Below are positions 8,414-16,674 of a stretch of 27,818 bases of DNA, one piece after another. Every line of letters begins with the position of its first letter. Positions within the stretch are counted from its first letter, which is position 1. The position numbers and the translations under genes are program-made. The DNA is from CAUZEO01 sp963578625 (GTDB taxonomy: Bacteria > Verrucomicrobiota > Kiritimatiellia > SLOV01), in assembly GCA_963578625.1 (NCBI GenBank), contig CAUZEO010000026.1, positions 1 through 27,818 on the forward strand, in the 5' to 3' direction. The notes beneath the pieces are model-generated. The model had not been told where the DNA came from, ran no database searches, and saw nothing but the letters and a program-made list of their open reading frames with translations.

Positions 8414-9550
8414 TCAAGGCATCTCAATCCAGGCGCCTGAAGCCTTCGAACTCTCCACGGCGGCCCGAACGAACTGCATACCGGCGAGTCCCAGCTCTAC
8501 GCCTGGATGAGCGAACGGCTCCGGCGCCTCTTCCCCATTACGACGTCGAATGTGCCGTTCCAGTGTGCAATGAAGATTCGCAAGGGCCGGGAAGAAATCC
8601 TCGTGATGTCCGGGCGGCACCCGAAGATACGAAGCTACGGACTCGGGAAGGAAATCGTATCCTGCGCCGATCCAGTAGACCTCATCATGCACACCACGAC
8701 GCACGAGTAGTTTTTCCGCCTGCTCCTGCCGCCACTCGAGCGATCCCTTGGAACCGAATATCTGGAATCCGCTGTCGTTCCGGTACCCGACCGCGATTTG
8801 GGTGGCGGTGATCAACGCAGTTCCGCCGTTTGCAAGTTCAGCGGTTACATTGAAATCGTCATCCAGTGTGCGCCCTGCAACGAAAGAATTCAGCCGGGCC
8901 GACACGCGCTTCACCGGTTGATCGGATACCCAGGTCGCGGCAACGAAGGCGTGGGTCCCGATGTCCCCGCCGCAATTCGAAATACCCGTCACTTCAGGAT
9001 TCGTTCTCCAGGACGCCTGTCGCTGGCCTTCGGATTCCAGCGCCGTCGCCAGCCAGCCCTGATTGTACCAGGAAACGACCTTGCGAACGTCTCCGATCTC
9101 ACCGCTGCGGACCATTTCCCGCGCAAGCATCATCATCGGATGACCCGTATAGGTGTGAGCGAGAACGAAGGGCACATCGTTCTTGCGGATCAGCGCTGCA
9201 AGTTCCTCCGACTCCTTCACCGTAAATGTCATGGGCTTTTCGCACAGGATGGGAATCCCGGCTTCGGCACAGGCCTTCGCCGGTTCAAAATGCGCATTAT
9301 TGGGTGTGACGATAACGGCGTAGTCCAGTTCGAGGTCTCCGGAACGGGCGGCGGCGATCATCGCCCGGTAGTCGGGATACCCTTGAATACCCCACTCGTC
9401 GGCCTCGGCAAGTGACGCATCGGGACTGCTGCGAAGCGCGCCGGCCGCGATTTCCCTCGTCCCGTCCAGGCAAATCGCTTTTTCATGTACGCGCCCGAAA
9501 AACGCTCCTTCGCCGCCCCCGCCAATCATTCCTACCTTGAGCTTTCTCAT
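8414..9550 (-). CDS. Gfo/Idh/MocA-family NAD(P)-dependent oxidoreductase
   Basis: Predicted sugar or polyol dehydrogenase of 378 residues. The start at 9550 is supported by an AAGGAGAG ribosome binding site 7-8 bases upstream and by the Rossmann motif beginning at once (KVGMIGGGGEGAFFG, residues 4-18); the longer reading adds 64 unlikely residues. The family signature CEKPMTFTVKESEEL contains the expected catalytic Lys of the EKP motif. NCGGDIGTHAF in the middle holds the His/Asp residues typical of the C-terminal dimerisation and substrate domain. The N-terminal GGGEGAFFGRVHEKA form occurs in a branch often found with carbohydrate genes in environmental bacteria. It is divergent from the aldehyde dehydrogenase at 9692 across 141 bases, suggesting a shared regulatory region. 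Substrate unknown. Confidence 0.88.
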   Translation of the reverse strand: MRKLKVGMIGGGGEGAFFGRVHEKAICLDGTREIAAGALRSSPDASLAEADEWGIQGYPDYRAMIAAARSGDLELDYAVIVTPNNAHFEPAKACAEAGIPILCEKPMTFTVKESEELAALIRKNDVPFVLAHTYTGHPMMMLAREMVRSGEIGDVRKVVSWYNQGWLATALESEGQRQASWRTNPEVTGISNCGGDIGTHAFVAATWVSDQPVKRVSARLNSFVAGRTLDDDFNVTAELANGGTALITATQIAVGYRNDSGFQIFGSKGSLEWRQEQAEKLLVRRGVHDEVYWIGAGYDFLPESVASYLRVPPGHHEDFFPALANLHCTLERHIRRRNGEEAPEPFAHPGVELGLAGMQFVRAAVESSKASGAWIEMP

Positions 9551-9691
9551 TGATTCTCTCCTTCGCTCGGTCCGGCACCTTTGTCGAAATTGTGTCTCAT
9601 CGACCGTAAGCTTTAGCGAAGCCGGCCCCGCTTTGTCGAGCCCGCGAATCGGCCGTTTACAAAGCAGCCGCCCCACTGCTAGGCTCGGACC

Positions 9692-11197
9692 GTGAAGATG
9701 TCCTTTCCCGAATCGAAGCTCTACATCAACGGCGGATGGCATGATCCGAATTCCGGAGAATCGTTTCCGTCCATCAATCCCGCGACGGGTCAGCCGTTTA
9801 TCGAAGCGGCCATGGGGAACGAAGAGGACGTCAACCGCGCCGTCGAAGCCGCCCGTGCCGCCTTGAAGGGTCCGTGGCGCTCCCTGGCTCCGTCGGAGCG
9901 CGGAAAGCTGCTGAACCGGGTGGCTGCGGAAATGCGCAAGCGCAAGGAGGGGCTGGCGCTTTGCGACACCTCCGACATGGGAAAACCGATTACCGATTCA
10001 CGCGGGAACGTCGACGCCGCGGCAGAAATCTTTGAATATTACGCGGGGCTTTCAGACAAGGTTTTCGGCACGGTCACACCTGTTCCGGGAGAGAACTTCA
10101 ATTATATCCTGCGCGAGCCGGTCGGCGTCGTCGCAGCCATCACGCCGTGGAATTTTCCGGTGTGGATGGTGGCGATGAAACTCGCGCCCGCGCTGGCCTG
10201 CGGAAATACGGTGGTCCTGAAACCGGCGGAACAAAGCCCCGCTTCCGCCCTCGAAATGGCCGCCATTTTCGACTCGCTCGACTTTCCTCCGGGCGTGGTC
10301 AATGTAATTACGGGAGACGGACCCACGACCGGCGCCCCACTTGCCGGGCACCCGGACATCGATCACATCTCTTTCACCGGAAGCTCTGAAGTCGGCCGTG
10401 TCATTGCGGAGACGGGAGGACGAAACCTTGTTCCGGTAACCTGTGAGTTGGGCGGCAAAACGCCGAACGTTGTATTCGCGGACGCGGATCTCGAGCAGGC
10501 GGTCACCATGGCGGTATCTTCCATCTGCATGAACCAGGGACAGATCTGCGTGGCCGGATCACGCCTGGTCGTCCAGGAGTCGATTCGCGAGGAATTCGTC
10601 GACAGATTTGTCCGCCGGGTGGAACAGCTTAACGTCGGCAATCCACTCGATGAATCCACGCACATGGGATCTCTCGTCGACCGGGTGCAATTCGATCGGG
10701 TCATGGGCTACGTGGAAAAAGGACGCGGCGAAGGGACACTGCGTACCGGTGGCCACCCCCTGAACGACCCCGACAAGGAACCCGGGTTCTACATGAAGCC
10801 GACCGTCTTTGACGACGTGAGTCCGGATGCCGCGATTGCCCAGGATGAAGTCTTTGGGCCGGTCCTCTCCGTGATCCCCTTCGAGAATGAAGAGGAGGCG
10901 ATCCGGTTGGCCAATCACACCCGGTACGGGCTGGCGGCCTGGCTCTTCACGGGTGATTTGAGGCGCGCGCACCGGTTTGCCCGTGAAGTCGAGGCCGGCA
11001 TCGTAGCGATCAATCGGATCGGCGGCTTCTATCCCCTGACCCCCTACGCAGGGTACAAATCAAGCGGTGTCGGGACGGAATCGGGAATGCTCGGCGCCAT
11101 CGAATCCTACACCCGCATCAAATCCGTAACCATCAACCTCGACTACGACGCAGATGACTGGGGCGCCCCAAGAGAGAATCCGCCATGTATTCATTAG
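9692..11197 (+). CDS. Aldehyde dehydrogenase (NAD(P)+), possible sugar-derived aldehyde substrate
   Basis: Oxidises an aldehyde to the acid. The 501-residue protein has the full class-1/2 ALDH set: TPWNFP with Asn154, LKPAE with Lys177, FTGSSEVG (228-235), general base Glu252 in CELGGK, nucleophile Cys286 in NQGQICVAGSR, and EVFGP (386-390). A GTG at 9692 is used with an AGG 8 bases before it; an ATG two codons later is an alternative. The end overlaps the following SDR gene by 13 bases, so the two are probably co-translated. With a fucose isomerase elsewhere in the window, lactaldehyde from deoxy-sugars is an attractive substrate, but the sequence is not clearly AldA and could serve another aldehyde. 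Confidence 0.92.
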   Translation: MKMSFPESKLYINGGWHDPNSGESFPSINPATGQPFIEAAMGNEEDVNRAVEAARAALKGPWRSLAPSERGKLLNRVAAEMRKRKEGLALCDTSDMGKPITDSRGNVDAAAEIFEYYAGLSDKVFGTVTPVPGENFNYILREPVGVVAAITPWNFPVWMVAMKLAPALACGNTVVLKPAEQSPASALEMAAIFDSLDFPPGVVNVITGDGPTTGAPLAGHPDIDHISFTGSSEVGRVIAETGGRNLVPVTCELGGKTPNVVFADADLEQAVTMAVSSICMNQGQICVAGSRLVVQESIREEFVDRFVRRVEQLNVGNPLDESTHMGSLVDRVQFDRVMGYVEKGRGEGTLRTGGHPLNDPDKEPGFYMKPTVFDDVSPDAAIAQDEVFGPVLSVIPFENEEEAIRLANHTRYGLAAWLFTGDLRRAHRFAREVEAGIVAINRIGGFYPLTPYAGYKSSGVGTESGMLGAIESYTRIKSVTINLDYDADDWGAPRENPPCIH

Positions 11198-11958
11198 AAA
11201 ATAAAACCGCCGTAGTCACTGGAGCCGGCTCCGGCATCGGACAAGCCATCGCCATAACGTTTGCACGGCAGGGTGCGCGCGTTGCAGTGCTGGATCTACG
11301 GGCGGAAGCGGCGGAATCGACCGTCGCAACCATCGAGCAGCAGGGTGGAAATGCCACCGCTTATGTCGTAGACGTGTCCGACCAGGACGCAGTTGAGAGG
11401 TGCATCCAGGACTATGCATCGGCACAGGGCCGTCTCGATATCCTGGTCAATAACGCGGGCGTGGCCTGCATCGGGACGGTGATGGATACTACACGGGAAG
11501 ACATGGACAGCGTGTACCAGGTGAATATTCTCGGCGTCTATCATTGCCTGAAAGCGGCGGTGAAAATTATGGAACCCCAGGGACACGGCGTAATCCTGAA
11601 CCTCGCATCCCTCGCCTCGATCACCGCGGTGAAAGACCGATTCGCCTACTCCATGAGTAAAGGCGCGGTGCTCACGATGACCTATTCGGTGGCGGAAGAT
11701 TACGTAAAGAAGGGGATCCGCTGCAACTGCATCTGCCCCGCCCGCGTGCACACGCCGTTCGTGGACGGATACCTCGCGAAGTACTATCCAGGAAAAGAAC
11801 AGGAGAAATTCGAGGAACTCTCCGCGTACCAGCCGATCGGGCGCATGGCACAACCTGAGGAAATCGCCGCATTGGTCCTCTATCTATGCTCCGATGAAGC
11901 AGGGTTCATCACCGGCGCCGCCTACCCCATCGACGGCGGGGTTTTGAACCTCTATTAG
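11185..11958 (+). CDS. Short-chain dehydrogenase/reductase, possible 2-keto-3-deoxy-fuconate-type dehydrogenase
   Basis: Classical SDR of 257 residues. It has the cofactor motif TGAGSGIG (12-19), Asp37 after the second strand indicating preference for NAD, NNAG (89-92), catalytic Ser142, and YxxxK with Tyr155 and Lys159. The C-terminal signature GRMAQPEEIAALVLYLCSDE and the preceding HTPFVDGYLAKYYPGKE resemble SDRs that accompany UxaA-family dehydratases in deoxy-sugar-acid clusters, where they oxidise 2-keto-3-deoxy acids; that role is inferred. The start overlaps the aldehyde dehydrogenase end by 13 bases. The gene is followed by a perfect palindrome (11975-11998). Confidence 0.9.
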   Translation: MYSLENKTAVVTGAGSGIGQAIAITFARQGARVAVLDLRAEAAESTVATIEQQGGNATAYVVDVSDQDAVERCIQDYASAQGRLDILVNNAGVACIGTVMDTTREDMDSVYQVNILGVYHCLKAAVKIMEPQGHGVILNLASLASITAVKDRFAYSMSKGAVLTMTYSVAEDYVKKGIRCNCICPARVHTPFVDGYLAKYYPGKEQEKFEELSAYQPIGRMAQPEEIAALVLYLCSDEAGFITGAAYPIDGGVLNLY

Positions 11959-11974
11959 TGCGGGAATTCCATAG

Positions 11975-11998
11975 GACTGCGGACTTCAGTCCGCAGTC
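11975..11998. repeat. REP-like perfect palindrome after the SDR gene
   Basis: GACTGCGGACT, a two-base TC centre, then AGTCCGCAGTC form an 11-base perfect stem 16 bases after the SDR stop. There is no T-run, so it is not a classic intrinsic terminator. It has the look of short intergenic palindromes that recur many times in some genomes, and could still end or protect the transcript. Confidence 0.6.
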
Positions 11999-12056
11999 GG
12001 CGATCTACAACCCGTGATCGGCATTGATCGCTGCAAAGACCCCCCATAAATTGCCG

Positions 12057-12893
12057 TTACACCCATTCCCCCGGGTTGACTCGGTAGTATCCTTGTAACT
12101 GTTCGTACAACTCCGGGTGCTTCTTCTGAAGCTGCCTGGGTTTTTCGAAGAAGGACTCCGTCGCGACGGCAAAAAACTCGGCCGGATTCGTGGCGCCGTA
12201 GGCATCAAGGACACTGCGTTTACCCTTGCGATCCTTTCGCTGAAGCCGCTCGAACTCCTTTGAAAACACCAGCGCCCAGGAGGAGTAGGCGGAGCGACGT
12301 TCGAGGATCGGCGCCCCATCTGCGGCGCCGTCCTCTTGATCCAATTGATGCGCAAACTCGTGCATGGCAACATTGTGACCATCCTTGAAATTGAAGGCGC
12401 CGTGCTTCACAGCACTCCACGAGAGAACCACCGCCCCTCTGCTCCATGATTCACCCAGCCGTACTGACCGTGATGCCTCTTTATTCCCGAGTCGTCCCTT
12501 GCCGCCGGCAACGTACGTATTCGGATATACCAGCACGCATCGCAGTTTAGGATAGCAGTAATCTTCACGATTAAAGAGCAGCATGCATGCCTGTGCGGCA
12601 ATGGTTACTCTAATCTCGTCAGTAATGGTGAGCCCGCCGCACCCTTCGAACAACTTCACCGCAAGGAACTCTTGGACGTCCTGGTGCAGCTCTTGCCTTA
12701 GCTCGGGTGAAAGCTTGTCATAGACAGGCAGGTTGCTTCGAAGAATTTGAACCCATTCTTCTGGAAAGGGCCTTTCCAATGCGAGACGTCGCCGGGCCCG
12801 TCGACGTCCCCTGGGAATGAGCACACAAACGGCCCAGATGCCCGCGGAAACCAGGAAAAGGAGTACGATCTGCATCGATGACCAGCTTGGCAT
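12057..12893 (-). CDS. mtfA: MtfA-like zinc peptidase (M90 family)
   Basis: The 278-residue protein matches MtfA (Mlc titration factor A) zinc metallopeptidases, which in E. coli bind the glucose repressor Mlc and have peptidase activity. The zinc motif is HEFAH (178-182), followed by QLDQEDGAADG, and further on NPAEFFAVATESFFE, where Glu239 is the likely third ligand. An N-terminal hydrophobic segment (residues 8-26, IVLLFLVSAGIWAVCVLIP) followed by an Arg-rich stretch suggests a membrane anchor with the peptidase domain facing the cytoplasm. No ribosome binding site is evident for the ATG at 12893, and the ATG at 12875 is an alternative. It is convergent with the SDR gene; no Mlc homologue is visible here. 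Confidence 0.9.
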   Translation of the reverse strand: MPSWSSMQIVLLFLVSAGIWAVCVLIPRGRRRARRRLALERPFPEEWVQILRSNLPVYDKLSPELRQELHQDVQEFLAVKLFEGCGGLTITDEIRVTIAAQACMLLFNREDYCYPKLRCVLVYPNTYVAGGKGRLGNKEASRSVRLGESWSRGAVVLSWSAVKHGAFNFKDGHNVAMHEFAHQLDQEDGAADGAPILERRSAYSSWALVFSKEFERLQRKDRKGKRSVLDAYGATNPAEFFAVATESFFEKPRQLQKKHPELYEQLQGYYRVNPGEWV

Positions 12894-13257
12894 AGCGAGC
12901 CAACAAAAAGAAAGAGGTCCGTCGGATCCGACAGATCAAATCCCCGAAAGCCCAAGCGTTGTAATCCCGTGAGTAATTGAACCTAATTGGCGCCAGGCCA
13001 CTTGACCGCAGATTCCGCAAAGAGTGAGAATAGATCAAATGTACCAATACCAGGGACAGACAACGATGTAGCCTCCTTCATTCAAGCGTGAAGGCAGGCC
13101 GCTGTCTGCCTTCAGGAAGTAAGCCCCGCAGAACTGACATGCGTCCCTCGCATCCCCGTTCCTGGTATTGATCCTGGACTGATTACCAGACCTGTTCCTG
13201 GTCAATTTCATGGGTTCTGAAGTGTGATCCATGGTACCGTGATATCAAATCAAGTTC
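12894..13257. other. Intergenic region with palindromes, no gene seen
   Basis: This 364-base gap separates the divergent mtfA and UxaA-type genes. It contains a 12-base perfect palindrome GTCGGATCCGAC (12921-12932) and an inverted-repeat-bounded block (13045-13170). A minus-strand reading frame through 13035-13232 has a CxxC pair and a later CPWY, but lacks a ribosome binding site and any family match. Promoters for both flanking genes should lie here; I could not identify either with confidence. Confidence 0.5.
13045..13170. repeat. MITE-like block bounded by 10-base inverted repeats, with internal hairpin
   Basis: CAATACCAGG (13045-13054) and CCTGGTATTG (13161-13170) are perfect inverted copies, and the similarity extends a few bases inward. 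Inside, TGAAGGCAG (13089-13097) and CTGCCTTCA (13106-13114) form a 9-base stem. The 126-base size and nested symmetry suggest a small non-coding mobile or REP/BIME-type element, or a structured RNA. Only one copy is visible, so mobility is not shown. Confidence 0.45.
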
Positions 13258-15915
13258 ATGACGAAAGAGTTTCAAATAGAGAAAATTGCCAGGATGGCGG
13301 CGGCGGATGACAATGTCGCGGTCGCAATTCACACGATCGACCCCGGTTCGCGTGTTGTTTCCGGCACGGAGAGATGGCTCATCCCTCACATCGTTCTGGA
13401 AGGCCATCGATTCGCGACCCGGCCGATTGAGGAGGAACAAACTCTATTGTCCTGGGGCCTGCCGTTCGGAAGGGCGGAACGGGAAATCGCCCCGGGGGAA
13501 TACGTGTGCAACCAGCGCATGCTTCAGGCGCTTGCTGAGATGGGCGTCGAATCCGGTCTGCCGGAGCAGGCTAATTTTACAGATACGCGGATTGACTATC
13601 GGCTGGACGAACAAGCGTTTCTCCCCGGACGCCAGGTTGAACCGTGCGACAACCCGGCTTCGTTCGAAGGCACGGAGCGGCCCGGAGGCCGCGGTGTGGG
13701 GACGAGAAACTTTATCGTGGTACTGGGCGCCAGCTCGCGCGTCAGCGCTTTTGCGCGGGTCATTGCGGATCGCTTCCGGGACGTTCAGGCGGACTATCCG
13801 AACATCGACGGCGTCGTACCCATTGCGCATACCGAGGGCGGCATGGCGGACTCGCCGCACAACCTGGAGCTTGTGCTCCCCACCCTGGCCGGTTTTTTCG
13901 TGCACCCGAACGTGGCGGCGGTGCTGTCCATCGACTATGGAACCGAAGCGCTGACGAACCATGTGCTTCGTGCCTTCATGGAAGACCGCGGTGACCCGGT
14001 GGATCATGTGCCGCATGCATTCCTCAGCCTTTGCGATCTTCGCGAGGACCCCGTAGAAGCAGCCGTACGCATCATCGCGTCCTGGCTTCCGGAAGCCAAT
14101 GCCGCCAGGAAGGCGAATCACCCTCTGTCCAACCTGAAAGTGGCGTTGCAGTGCGGAGGTTCGGACGGCTTCTCGGGGATCTCGGCCAACCCGCTGGTGG
14201 GATGGGTCTCGCGGGAGATCATCCGCCACGGCGGCTCTGCATGCATTGCGGAGACCACGGAACTGATCGGCGCCGAACCCTACATGCTCGACAATGTTCG
14301 TGATCTGGATACGGCAAAGTTTTTTCTGCGGGCCATTGAAAACTTCCGCGAACTTGCGGGACGACACGGCCACACGCCGGAGGGGAATCCGTCCGGGGGA
14401 AACCGGTTCCGCGGGCTTTACAACATCGTCGTGAAATCTATCGGGGCGGCACTCAAGAAAGACCCGTCCGTCCGCCTGGATTACTCGATCCCCTACAGCG
14501 GGCGAATGACCGATCCCGGGTTCTACTTTATGGACACTCCGGGCAACGACCTGGAGAGCGTGGCCGGCCAGGTCGCCGGCGGCTCGAATCTCATCTACTT
14601 CACGACCGGCAACGGCTCGATCACGAATTTCCCGTTCGTTCCGACGATCAAGATCGTGACCACAACCGGCAGGTACCAGATGCTGCGGGATGAAATGGAT
14701 GTAAACGCCGGCGCGAACCTCGACGGCGAACCCATGGAACAACTTGGGCAAGAGACCTTTGAGAGGACGCTTGCCGTGGCGAGTGGAGAGCGGACGGCCG
14801 GCGAAAAAGCCGGTCACTGCCAGGTGCAGATCTGGAGGAACTGGCAACAGGACGGCAGGCGCTCGCCGGCGGAGATCGAGGCGGGAGAAACGTTTTCGGG
14901 CCGGCCGGTTCCCACTTGCAGTGGACCCACGGTCGAGATCAAGTGGCCCGTTCGGCACAAACGGGTCGGCCTCATCATGCCCAACAGCCTCTGTTCCGGA
15001 CAGGTCGCCAACCTGATGGCGGCCAAGCTGGAAAAAGATCGAGGTAAGGACGAAAAGGGTGTGTCCCGCTTCGTGGCACTGCCTCACACGGAAGGTTGCG
15101 GCTGCCATGCCGCGGAATCCGGCGACCTGGCGGCGCGCACCCTTCTCAACTACGTACAGCATCCTTCCGTAAACTCGGGCATCTTTCTAGAACACGGATG
15201 CGAAAAGTATCAGAACCGGTTCTTTCAGGAGCTGCTGAACCGATCTCAAGTACCCGATGACCGCTACGGTTGGGCCAGCATCCAGAAAGACGGCGGCATC
15301 CGCAAGGCGTCGGAACGGGTTGCTTCGTGGTTCGAGCAAGATGCGGTCGACCGGGACGAGATGACGGCCTTGCCGGTCATCGGATTGTTCTCGAGTGTCA
15401 ACGTTCCGGCTTCGATGGCCGAAGCGCTGACACTGGTTTGCAGGTCGGTTCTTGCGGCAGGCGGATCCGTCGTGGCGCCGGCTTCGTCCACCCTGCTCGC
15501 TTCACCCGCTTTCGTGGGGAATCTATTGGATACGAAAAACCCCACCGCGACCCTCGCCTATGGATGCGTTCCGGACGCTTCCGGATTTCATATCATGGAC
15601 GTACCCACCGACGACGAACTCGACGTGATGGGCGGGCTCGGAGCGACAGGCGCGGAAACGATCCTCGCCTGCGTGGATCAGCAGCCCATCCAGGCCCATC
15701 CATTCATCCCGGTCGTCCAGTTGTCATCCGGCTCGGGATCGAGGGGCGAAGATATCGACATCATCCTCAACGAGCAAGCCGACCCGATAGAGAACGCATC
15801 GAACGTGCTGAACCTCATGCTGCGGGCCATCGAAGGGGAATATGTTCCGCTAATGCTCGAGAAGGGTCTGACCGCATTTCAATTGAGTCGCGGGCGGTTG
15901 GGGATTTCACTGTAG
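13258..15915 (+). CDS. UxaA/GarD-family sugar-acid dehydratase with a second degenerate copy of the catalytic region
   Basis: Related to altronate and galactarate dehydratases, which remove water from sugar acids, but 885 residues long against about 500. An N-terminal SAF domain (about 15-92) is followed by a first copy: domain A from RGVGTRN (145-151), then domain B with the signature CGGSDGFSG (299-307), GFYFMDTP (421-428) and GNGS (451-454). From about 568 both domains recur: CSGQVANLMAAKLE (579-592), HTEGCGC (610-616), EHGCE (645-649), GG (735-736), and GFHIMDVP (776-783) aligning with 421-428. The three domain-A cysteines of E. coli UxaA (TVGC, YGC, LGCE contexts) are lost in copy 1 and present in copy 2 as Cys579, Cys614 and Cys648, while copy 2 has lost CGGSD. 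No clear ribosome binding site precedes 13258; Met13 (13294) is an alternative start. Substrate unknown; L-fuconate or a related acid is a guess from context. Confidence 0.88.
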   Translation: MTKEFQIEKIARMAAADDNVAVAIHTIDPGSRVVSGTERWLIPHIVLEGHRFATRPIEEEQTLLSWGLPFGRAEREIAPGEYVCNQRMLQALAEMGVESGLPEQANFTDTRIDYRLDEQAFLPGRQVEPCDNPASFEGTERPGGRGVGTRNFIVVLGASSRVSAFARVIADRFRDVQADYPNIDGVVPIAHTEGGMADSPHNLELVLPTLAGFFVHPNVAAVLSIDYGTEALTNHVLRAFMEDRGDPVDHVPHAFLSLCDLREDPVEAAVRIIASWLPEANAARKANHPLSNLKVALQCGGSDGFSGISANPLVGWVSREIIRHGGSACIAETTELIGAEPYMLDNVRDLDTAKFFLRAIENFRELAGRHGHTPEGNPSGGNRFRGLYNIVVKSIGAALKKDPSVRLDYSIPYSGRMTDPGFYFMDTPGNDLESVAGQVAGGSNLIYFTTGNGSITNFPFVPTIKIVTTTGRYQMLRDEMDVNAGANLDGEPMEQLGQETFERTLAVASGERTAGEKAGHCQVQIWRNWQQDGRRSPAEIEAGETFSGRPVPTCSGPTVEIKWPVRHKRVGLIMPNSLCSGQVANLMAAKLEKDRGKDEKGVSRFVALPHTEGCGCHAAESGDLAARTLLNYVQHPSVNSGIFLEHGCEKYQNRFFQELLNRSQVPDDRYGWASIQKDGGIRKASERVASWFEQDAVDRDEMTALPVIGLFSSVNVPASMAEALTLVCRSVLAAGGSVVAPASSTLLASPAFVGNLLDTKNPTATLAYGCVPDASGFHIMDVPTDDELDVMGGLGATGAETILACVDQQPIQAHPFIPVVQLSSGSGSRGEDIDIILNEQADPIENASNVLNLMLRAIEGEYVPLMLEKGLTAFQLSRGRLGISL

Positions 15916-15921
15916 AACTTG

Positions 15922-15952
15922 GACATTCGATATTCGAAATTTCTGGAATGTC
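15922..15952. terminator. Possible stem-loop between convergent genes
   Basis: GACATTC (15922-15928) and GAATGTC (15946-15952) can pair around an AT-rich loop containing the palindrome GAAATTTC. It occupies the 47-base gap between the UxaA-type gene and the convergent SDR gene, where a shared terminator is expected. There is no T-run. Confidence 0.3.
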
Positions 15953-15962
15953 GAAGGGTAGG

Positions 15963-16601
15963 TCACACCCACCCGGCAACCGCGTCCTCGACCGACGTGT
16001 TGCCGGAGACCAACTCAAGTACTTTTCCGCGGAGTCCCTGCTTCAGCCCTTCGATTAGCACTCCGGCGACATCGGCTCGCGGAATTGACCCGGTCCGGTC
16101 CGGACAAGCCTCGACCAATGTGACGCCTCCGCCCCCCGGTTCGTCGGTCAATCCCCCGGGACGAAGCACGAAATAGTCGAGACCGCTCCGCATGACGTAG
16201 TCATCCGCGACATGCTTCGCGATCAGGTAATGATGAATCCGCTCAGGCCCGGACAGCGGGTCGTGCGCCTTCAGCGCGCTGACCATGTCGAAGCGCTTCA
16301 CTCCGGCCTTCTTTGCCGCGTCGATGCTCCGCAGGGCCCCATACAGATCAACAATCATCGTTTTGTCCGCCCCGGTCTTGCCGCCGGAGCCCGCTGTGAA
16401 AATCGCGGCTTCGCACCCCTGGAATGCGTGGTCGATGGATGACTCCAGGTCGGCCACCACTGTTTCAATGCCCTGCGATTCGAAATGCGGCTCCTGCGCC
16501 GGATTGCGCACCATGGCCACCGGAGTGAATCCCGCGGCCAAAAGTCCGGGAGCCAGGATTCGTCCGATTTTCCCATTCGCGCCTATCACCAGAATTCTCA
16601 T
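15963..16601 (-). CDS. Atypical SDR, NAD(P)-binding domain protein (YwnB/NmrA-like)
   Basis: A 212-residue Rossmann-fold protein of the atypical SDR type. The start at 16601 follows GGGGAG with a 7-base spacer and is immediately followed by RILVIGANGKIGRILAP, whose GANGKIG (7-13) is the cofactor-binding glycine motif. VADLE and AAIFTAGSGG (about 65-75) are the usual second and third strand markers, and FVLRPGGLTDEPGGG (about 148-162) is the substrate-side loop seen in YwnB/YtfG-like proteins. The role is probably NAD(P)H-linked reduction or redox sensing; the substrate cannot be read. Its start is 73 bases from the divergent M28 peptidase gene, so both may share a control region. The longer reading adds 44 residues without support. 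Confidence 0.85.
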   Translation of the reverse strand: MRILVIGANGKIGRILAPGLLAAGFTPVAMVRNPAQEPHFESQGIETVVADLESSIDHAFQGCEAAIFTAGSGGKTGADKTMIVDLYGALRSIDAAKKAGVKRFDMVSALKAHDPLSGPERIHHYLIAKHVADDYVMRSGLDYFVLRPGGLTDEPGGGGVTLVEACPDRTGSIPRADVAGVLIEGLKQGLRGKVLELVSGNTSVEDAVAGWV

Positions 16602-16674
16602 GAAAATACTCCCCACAATTGATGTATCGACAAAGATCGGATCGAAGACTACGACACATGGAGGAGAAATTGCG

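Noticed and set aside
13035..13232. Minus-strand 65-codon frame with CxxC and CPWY, resembling half of a zinc ribbon
   Set aside because: It coincides with the inverted-repeat block, lacks a ribosome binding site, and the second metal pair is incomplete.
13444..15162. Minus-strand open frame of 572 codons under the UxaA-type gene
   Set aside because: The plus-strand product has clear family motifs throughout; the opposite frame is a by-product of high GC codon use, without ribosome binding site or motifs.
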